This document shows, piece by piece, positions 5,482 through 9,302 of a stretch of 9,302 nucleotides of DNA. The first letter of the stretch is position 1; every line of letters starts with the position of its first letter. Source of the DNA: Patescibacteria group bacterium. Lineage in GTDB: Bacteria > Patescibacteriota > Microgenomatia > Daviesbacterales > UBA10151. Location of the stretch: contig JAHIUE010000004.1 of the NCBI GenBank assembly GCA_018817205.1, positions 1-9,302 on the forward strand. Direction: 5' to 3'. Position numbers and translations under genes: made by a program. The notes under the pieces were generated by a model that saw only the letters and a program-made list of their open reading frames with translations, did not search any database and was not told the origin of the DNA.

Positions 5482-6632
5482 TTCTTAATTATCTTATCAT
5501 TTTCCTTTATATTCTTCTCCACCAGTTCCAAAATTTCTTTTTTGAATCTAACTTTCCCAAACTTTTCGGCATTTTCTCTTAAAACTTCAACTTTAAACTT
5601 GTCTTCCTTAAATTCTCTTAAAGCCTCTGTTAGACTCTCTACTGTTACCATTCCAGGACTCCCATACAAAATACCTGTTTCCCCATCTATTACTGTTTCC
5701 AAATACCCCCCGGAGGCAGGGGCAATAACAGGCGTACCTGCGGCTTGGGCTTCAACAGAGGTAATGCCAAAATCCTCATCTTCAGCTGCTGTTACTAAGG
5801 CCTTAGCTCCAGCATAAAGTTCAGGTAGCTCTTCATCAGAAACAAACCCTAACAATTCAATATTTTTGAATTGAAAATTAGAAATTAGAAATTGAAAATT
5901 AGAGAACTCCGATCCACTACCAACTATTTTCAGTGGTAATCCTAATTTTCCACAAGCCATTATGACCGTGTCCACTCCTTTCCCCCTGACTAGTCGACTC
6001 ACTACTAAAAAGTAATCGCGTTTTTTTCTGAACTCTGAACTCTGAATTCTGAATTCTTTAGTGTCCACTGGAGGATAAATTACTACCGAATCTCTTCTGT
6101 AAAACTTTTTAATCCTGTTGGCAACGTTTTTTGAATTGGCAACCAGGATATCCGGTCTTTGACTGACTTCAAAATCATAAATTCTCATAAAATGATTTAT
6201 TATTTCCCCGCCGATCCTTGTCCACCAGTGTTTTTTGTAATTGAATGAGGTGACATAACCATATAAAAACCTGGGTGGAGTATGTATGTAACTGATGTGT
6301 AAAGTTTCCGGTTTGGTGATGACTGATTTAGCCAAATGCGTTGCAGAAGAGGATGAAATCACCAAGTCATAATCCGATAAATCAAAGCTTTCAAACATCA
6401 TCGGCCCAAATATGCGAAAAGGTGACAGTAGCCTGTTTGCAAAAGGAAACTTCTGAAACCAGGAAGTCCTGATATCCCATCCGGCAAACTTCTTGCCGTT
6501 TTCCCCTAACCTTTTAAGGTTGCAGTAGGCCGTATAAAGGGGGACTTTGGGATATATCTCGTGCAAAACCTCCAAAACCCGTTCAGCTCCGCCATATTCC
6601 CTTAAATAATCATGGACAAGGGCAACTTTCAT
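5478..6632 (-). CDS. GT4-family glycosyltransferase with two repeat-derived inserts
   Basis: Predicted cytosolic or membrane-associated GT-B fold enzyme moving a sugar from a nucleotide-sugar donor to an unknown acceptor, as in cell-surface polysaccharide or glycolipid synthesis. Of 384 residues, the N-terminal acceptor domain starts M-K-V-A-L-V-H-D-Y-L with the G-G-A-E-R loop (14-18). The C-terminal donor domain begins near 205 with V-S-R-L-V-R-G-K-G (211-219) and has the retaining GT4 E-x7-E pair E286/E294 in E-D-F-G-I-T-S-V-E. It resembles the WbaZ-like mannosyltransferase group, but donor and acceptor cannot be assigned. Two low-complexity segments, about residues 193-202 and 243-255, are encoded by heptanucleotide arrays and lie at domain-linker and loop positions. 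It overlaps the upstream dehydratase-like gene and the downstream aldolase gene by 4 bp each (ATGA). Confidence 0.9.
   Translation of the reverse strand: MKVALVHDYLREYGGAERVLEVLHEIYPKVPLYTAYCNLKRLGENGKKFAGWDIRTSWFQKFPFANRLLSPFRIFGPMMFESFDLSDYDLVISSSSATHLAKSVITKPETLHISYIHTPPRFLYGYVTSFNYKKHWWTRIGGEIINHFMRIYDFEVSQRPDILVANSKNVANRIKKFYRRDSVVIYPPVDTKEFRIQSSEFRKKRDYFLVVSRLVRGKGVDTVIMACGKLGLPLKIVGSGSEFSNFQFLISNFQFKNIELLGFVSDEELPELYAGAKALVTAAEDEDFGITSVEAQAAGTPVIAPASGGYLETVIDGETGILYGSPGMVTVESLTEALREFKEDKFKVEVLRENAEKFGKVRFKKEILELVEKNIKENDKIIKK
5869..5903. repeat. Heptanucleotide array, units AATTGAA/AATTAGA (five copies), inside the GT4 gene
   Basis: Five exact 7-bp units in the order AATTGAA, AATTAGA, AATTAGA, AATTGAA, AATTAGA on the plus strand. 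The coding strand gives F-S-N-F-Q-F-L-I-S-N-F-Q-F, between G-S-G-S and K-N-I-E-L-L-G-F-V, where related GT4 proteins normally have a short turn. Confidence 0.8.
6028..6055. repeat. Heptanucleotide array, units CTGAACT/CTGAATT (four copies), inside the GT4 gene
   Basis: Units CTGAACT, CTGAACT, CTGAATT, CTGAATT in perfect 7-bp register. The coding strand reads E-F-R-I-Q-S-S-E-F-R, between P-P-V-D-T-K and K-K-R-D-Y-F-L-V-V-S, at the linker leading into the donor-binding domain. Confidence 0.8.
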
Positions 6633-7981
6633 TTAACCATTGTATCAGAAGTTTCCCACATACGTTGTTTTTTTCTCACAATCATTTCTAGCCATGCCTC
6701 GATCCTGGTAATAAGACCTGCTACTCCTGCACCTACATCCATTTGTACTCTCAAGTATGGTATTTTTGATCTGGCCAATATTTTATCCACAATCTCGGCA
6801 ATCGCAACCGACGGAGAACAATTAAAAGGATAAATTTCCAAAATACCATCATACTCTCCAGTCTTAGTTTGTCGCTCGGCTAAAGCCACTATATCTTTGG
6901 CATGCCCCCCCGGATCATACATTAATCCACCGGCTGCCGCTTCTTCCGCAGTTATATCTCTTCTAAAGGGATTTATTTGACTCAAAGCAAATTTAGCAAG
7001 TCTTTTCCAATCTAATCTAAATCGCGGAGTATAATGATGCAACCCCACTTCCCTTTTAAAATAGAATCCACGCTTTAGTAATTCTGCACCCAGATTATGC
7101 GAAGGATATCTCATTAATTCTTCACAGTGGAAAATTTCCCCTGTGATAGCAACTACACCTATTGGTTCTTCTCTAATCTTTCTAAAGCTTTCAACTTTCT
7201 CAAGATGCTTGACAAATTCCTCTTCCAACTTTGAATTAGTTAAATCCAAGGATGCTGCTTGATGCTTCGCTTCAACTAAAATCTTTTCCGGAGCATAATA
7301 ATCTTCCGCCAGACTTTGGTTATATCTTACTCTATCCTCGAATTTTTCAACCATATCCAATCGCTCAATTGCCTCATTTAATATTTTTATTATTCCGAAG
7401 CGGTTTCTACCAGTCATATGCGAAAGATCTGAAATCAATTGCCATATTCCCGGCAAAGATTCATGTACTGCATAAAAATCAAAATCTTTATGTAAGTTTT
7501 GAGAAGAATCCCTAAGAATAAGTTCTCCCAATGCGCCATAACAACGCTCCCTGCAATACCCCGAACTGCGATGAGTCATAAGAAATTCATAAAAGTCACC
7601 ACAGGTTTGACTCTGTACACTAGCGAACTCATCAAGCGCCTGCAAGAAATAGCCTTGCGTATCTTTAAAAGGATTGCAAATTGTTTGCGGAGAATCTAAA
7701 ACTCCTCTCTCGATTATTCGGTCATTAATAGGTGAAGGCAGGATCGAATTTTGGTCCCCTCCATATTCCCGTTTAAACCGAGCTAATGTTAATATACCCA
7801 ATCTTCCTGCAAAATATTCTATTGCTACCTCAACATTTCCTAAAGGAGGATATATTAAAACGGGTCTTGCGCCAGGAGTATGTTCTAAGCGGCGATAGAG
7901 ATTCACTCCATGGACATATTGTTTTATATCATCCGGATCAAACACCGGGTAACCCGGATCTAATCTTTGCTCAATTTTCAT
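6629..7981 (-). CDS. 2-hydroxyacyl-CoA dehydratase D-component-like protein (COG3580/COG3581-type), lone
   Basis: Probably an iron-sulfur protein related to the HgdB/BadD-like subunits and to the large cysteine-rich proteins fused to or paired with CoA-dehydratase activases (HSP70/actin-fold ATPases). Of 450 residues, visible family marks are C102 in I-C-N-P-F-K, C143 and C147 in S-G-Y-C-R-E-R-C-Y-G, G-E-I-F (281-284), G-G-H (358-360), C388 in Y-P-F-N-C-S-P, and the end I-T-R-I-E-A-W-L-E-M-I-V-R-K-K (425-439). C102, C143/C147 and C388 match the three positions that should bind a [4Fe-4S] cluster. The acidic D-E-x-x-G-E-A-G stretch I expect before the last helix is altered here (M-D-V-G-A-G-V-A-G, 414-422). 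No activase domain or gene is in the window. The start follows a strong promoter by 7 nt and the stop overlaps the GT4 start (ATGA). The true substrate is unknown. Confidence 0.72.
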   Translation of the reverse strand: MKIEQRLDPGYPVFDPDDIKQYVHGVNLYRRLEHTPGARPVLIYPPLGNVEVAIEYFAGRLGILTLARFKREYGGDQNSILPSPINDRIIERGVLDSPQTICNPFKDTQGYFLQALDEFASVQSQTCGDFYEFLMTHRSSGYCRERCYGALGELILRDSSQNLHKDFDFYAVHESLPGIWQLISDLSHMTGRNRFGIIKILNEAIERLDMVEKFEDRVRYNQSLAEDYYAPEKILVEAKHQAASLDLTNSKLEEEFVKHLEKVESFRKIREEPIGVVAITGEIFHCEELMRYPSHNLGAELLKRGFYFKREVGLHHYTPRFRLDWKRLAKFALSQINPFRRDITAEEAAAGGLMYDPGGHAKDIVALAERQTKTGEYDGILEIYPFNCSPSVAIAEIVDKILARSKIPYLRVQMDVGAGVAGLITRIEAWLEMIVRKKQRMWETSDTMVK

Positions 7982-7988
7982 GGAGGCT

Positions 7989-8016
7989 ATTATAACAGTT
8001 TATAGGCTCTTGGCAA
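7989..8016 (-). promoter_or_regulatory. Strong sigma-70-type promoter for the dehydratase-like/GT4/aldolase unit
   Basis: Minus strand: TTGCCA (8011-8016, five of six consensus bases), 16-nt spacer, perfect TATAAT (7989-7994), then AGCCTCC and ATG. The predicted start site falls at or next to the ATG, so the mRNA would be leaderless. The -35 box lies in the last codons of the DHH-like gene, so the trio can be transcribed independently of it. Confidence 0.65.
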
Positions 8017-8812
8017 TTTCTATCAACTCTTCAAATGAAAGCTTGGTGGACTTGGAATCAGGGGCAGAAGCCGAACCGCAAAGAATCATATGATGGGACT
8101 GGTGTAAAAACCAGGAAGCCTCCGGGTCTAAACTTTTTAACTTTTTAAAAATAGGTTCCAGGTCAATCTTGAAAGATGGGGTGAAAAATTGGACCGACTG
8201 ATGTTTTGAATGGTATATGATAAACAAATCCCCTCCTTGCCTTTTGCAAAATTCCCTGTCTATGTTTTCCGAAACGACCGCATAAGACTTGCCGAATTTT
8301 GAATCAAACTCCACTTTTTTATCCCAATCTTTCAGGCTGTGCTGTTCCCTTTTTAATACCGATAGAATTCTATTTAAAATTTCTATTCCCAAATTAACTG
8401 ATTTTTGGCAGCTTTCAGGATTGCTGTCCTTGCACCTGATAAAAGACTGAACGCTAAATTCGGAAAACTCAGTTTCCGGCGCTTTCCCCGTATCAATCAA
8501 CTGGTTCCATTCAACCAGTACATCTAAAGCTTTCCGGGTAATCTCATCATCCGGTATAAACCCTTCTTTTTTTAAGTACTCATAGACCAGAGTTCCTGCG
8601 CAGGTCATGAGTCCTTCTTTGTGCTCATCGAATTCACCTCCACCTGTGCCTAAAAATATTTTTTCTTTATTTTCCTCTTTGGCTGCCAGATTATGCGAGG
8701 CTGAAACAAATTCTATCTTTGCATCGCCAAATTCAGGATGAAATCTTTTAAAAAACCAGATTGAGGCAATGTCGTCCAAATGCGGGTTTATATGAGTTAC
8801 TAATATTTTCAT
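8000..8812 (-). CDS. DHH-like/MYG1-like putative metal-dependent phosphoesterase or nuclease
   Basis: The 270 residues show the layout of the MYG1/DHH type. An N-terminal strand leads to T-H-I-N-P-H-L-D-D-I-A-S (6-17, with H7, H11, D13 and D14), which parallels the T-H-x-G-x-F-H-x-D-E motif of MYG1. Then comes G-T-G-G-G-E-F-D-E-H-K (55-65, D62 and H64), paralleling the G-G-x-Y-D...D-H-H segment, then C-A-G-T-L-V-Y-E-Y-L (71-80), paralleling S-S-A-G-L-V-Y. The C-terminus W-F-L-H-Q-S...G-S-A also fits the end of that family. The match is remote and made by eye; an uncharacterised relative is as likely as a true MYG1. I chose the ATG at 8810-8812, directly before the first strand. The longer frame from 8836 would overlap the divergent gene's start and add an unlikely M-V-Y-F-P-S-Y-H. 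The stop is 18 bp before the dehydratase-like gene. Confidence 0.65.
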   Translation of the reverse strand: MKILVTHINPHLDDIASIWFFKRFHPEFGDAKIEFVSASHNLAAKEENKEKIFLGTGGGEFDEHKEGLMTCAGTLVYEYLKKEGFIPDDEITRKALDVLVEWNQLIDTGKAPETEFSEFSVQSFIRCKDSNPESCQKSVNLGIEILNRILSVLKREQHSLKDWDKKVEFDSKFGKSYAVVSENIDREFCKRQGGDLFIIYHSKHQSVQFFTPSFKIDLEPIFKKLKSLDPEASWFLHQSHHMILCGSASAPDSKSTKLSFEELIEIAKSL

Positions 8813-8834
8813 ATGATATGATGGAAAGTATACC
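8813..8834. promoter_or_regulatory. Very short divergent intergenic region
   Basis: Only 22 bp separate the two start codons. It contains overlapping AT-rich -10-like words: TATACT on the minus strand (8827-8832), and TATGAT twice on the plus strand (8812-8817 and 8817-8822). No convincing -35 is visible on either side, so any -35 would lie inside the opposite coding sequence. GGAAAG, 7 nt before the plus-strand ATG, could be a weak ribosome binding site. Confidence 0.35.
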
Positions 8835-9302
8835 ATGATACTCTTTAAAAAACTTGCTTTTGCGCCTTTATTTTTGATAACTTTCGCCGTACTTCTTTAT
8901 CAACTTATTCCTCTTTTGAAATCTTATGATCTGATTTTCTCGCCGAACTTGGACACTCTAGCTCAACTTATCATAGTTTCCATTCTTTTTATTGCTTCTG
9001 CTTCCCTGTTTGTGATTTTTGTAACGCTTGCCCAAAATTGGAAAATGGCATTGCCGGTTGGGGTAATTGCAGCAGCTGAAACTTTAGTATTTTTAAACCT
9101 ATCTTCGGCTTTGATATTTGTTGTAGGAATATTGGCAAGCATAAGTTTAATTGTGGTAATTTTGGATTCAACTTTTGGAAGCTATCTTAATTTTCAACCC
9201 GGAAAAGTCTTGGGGCCTTCTGTCAAACTTTTATCAATGCTTTTAATTTTATCTTTTTGTGTGGTTTATTTTTTTGCAGTTACCAAAATTATTACCCAAA
9301 AC
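8835..9302 (+). CDS. Multi-pass membrane protein of unknown function (3' end cut by the window edge)
   Basis: I do not recognise the family. An open frame of 156 codons runs from the ATG at 8835 to the window edge with no stop. It is strongly hydrophobic: segments near residues 7-27, 42-66, 72-88, 92-110 and 130-150 look membrane-spanning (four or five passes). Short loops hold W-K-M (69-71) and a polar stretch D-S-T-F-G-S-Y-L-N-F-Q-P-G-K (111-124). The first segment follows M-I-L-F-K-K-L, which fits a positive-inside N-terminus or an uncleaved signal anchor. It is the only plus-strand gene and diverges from the DHH-like gene. Upstream in-frame ATGs (from 8818) hit a stop, so 8835 is the earliest usable ATG. 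Confidence 0.75.
   Translation, partial: MILFKKLAFAPLFLITFAVLLYQLIPLLKSYDLIFSPNLDTLAQLIIVSILFIASASLFVIFVTLAQNWKMALPVGVIAAAETLVFLNLSSALIFVVGILASISLIVVILDSTFGSYLNFQPGKVLGPSVKLLSMLLILSFCVVYFFAVTKIITQN

Noticed and set aside
3894..6055. Repeat arrays as a CRISPR array
   Set aside because: Units are 7 bp, contiguous and without spacers, and they lie inside coding sequence.
5478..6632. TGA as a sense (glycine) codon, as in Gracilibacteria/SR1
   Set aside because: TGA ends the dehydratase-like and GT4 genes exactly at ATGA overlaps and also ends the aldolase gene, which fits the standard bacterial code.
7252..7995. Several plus-strand open frames opposite the dehydratase-like gene
   Set aside because: All are antisense to a gene with conserved cysteine motifs; none shows a recognisable domain.
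8813..8836. Longer DHH-like start at the ATG ending at 8836
   Set aside because: It would overlap the divergent gene's start codon and add eight residues before the natural first strand M-K-I-L-V-T-H.
8989..9171. Minus-strand open frame of 60 codons opposite the membrane protein
   Set aside because: Low-complexity peptide rich in P, Q, L and K, antisense to a continuous hydrophobic frame; a shadow.

Overview
The window looks like a piece of a small, AT-rich, tightly packed bacterial chromosome, most likely a Candidate Phyla Radiation (Patescibacteria) member, with Microgenomates as my best guess. The reasons are 4-bp ATGA overlaps and very short gaps, a lack of clear Shine-Dalgarno sequences, short core-gene products padded by repeat-derived inserts, and a mix of housekeeping genes with poorly characterised ones. 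TGA is used as a stop in several genes, two of them in ATGA overlaps, so the code is standard and not the TGA=Gly code of Gracilibacteria/SR1. The taxonomic call is inference only.

Layout: eight well-supported genes and one doubtful small ORF lie on the minus strand, and one gene lies on the plus strand at the right end. Reading in the direction of minus-strand transcription (right to left): a DHH/MYG1-like protein (8000-8812); a three-gene unit made of a lone 2-hydroxyacyl-CoA dehydratase D-component-like protein (6629-7981), a GT4 glycosyltransferase (5478-6632) and a class I fructose-bisphosphate aldolase (4528-5481); a 303-bp gap that may hold a 61-aa small protein (4255-4440) with its own promoter; then mutM/fpg (3262-4224), an MFS exporter (1868-3241), recF (807-1865) and a CAD-like dihydroorotase (pyrC) that runs off the left edge (1-800). 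A multi-pass membrane protein (8835-9302) starts divergently, 22 bp from the DHH-like gene, and runs off the right edge.

How the genes work together: the mutM-MFS-recF-pyrC run is a close-packed cluster of DNA repair, transport and pyrimidine synthesis with no single pathway. The dehydratase-like/GT4/aldolase trio is translationally coupled through ATGA overlaps and sits behind the best promoter in the window (TTGCCA-N16-TATAAT, 7 nt before the ATG). It is therefore expressed as one unit, but its joint function is unknown.

The most striking unexplained structure is a set of short repeats inside genes. Four arrays, each with a strict 7-bp period but with different unit sequences, lie inside mutM (two) and the glycosyltransferase (two). 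mutM also carries two palindromic elements, one of them a word (TCCTGAGCGAAGCGAAGGA) that I recall from many environmental bacterial genomes. All are read through in frame, fall at apparent loop positions, and account for MutM being about 50 residues longer than usual. A second pattern is the repeated placement of -10-like boxes only 6-10 nt before start codons that lack Shine-Dalgarno sequences, which suggests leaderless transcripts.
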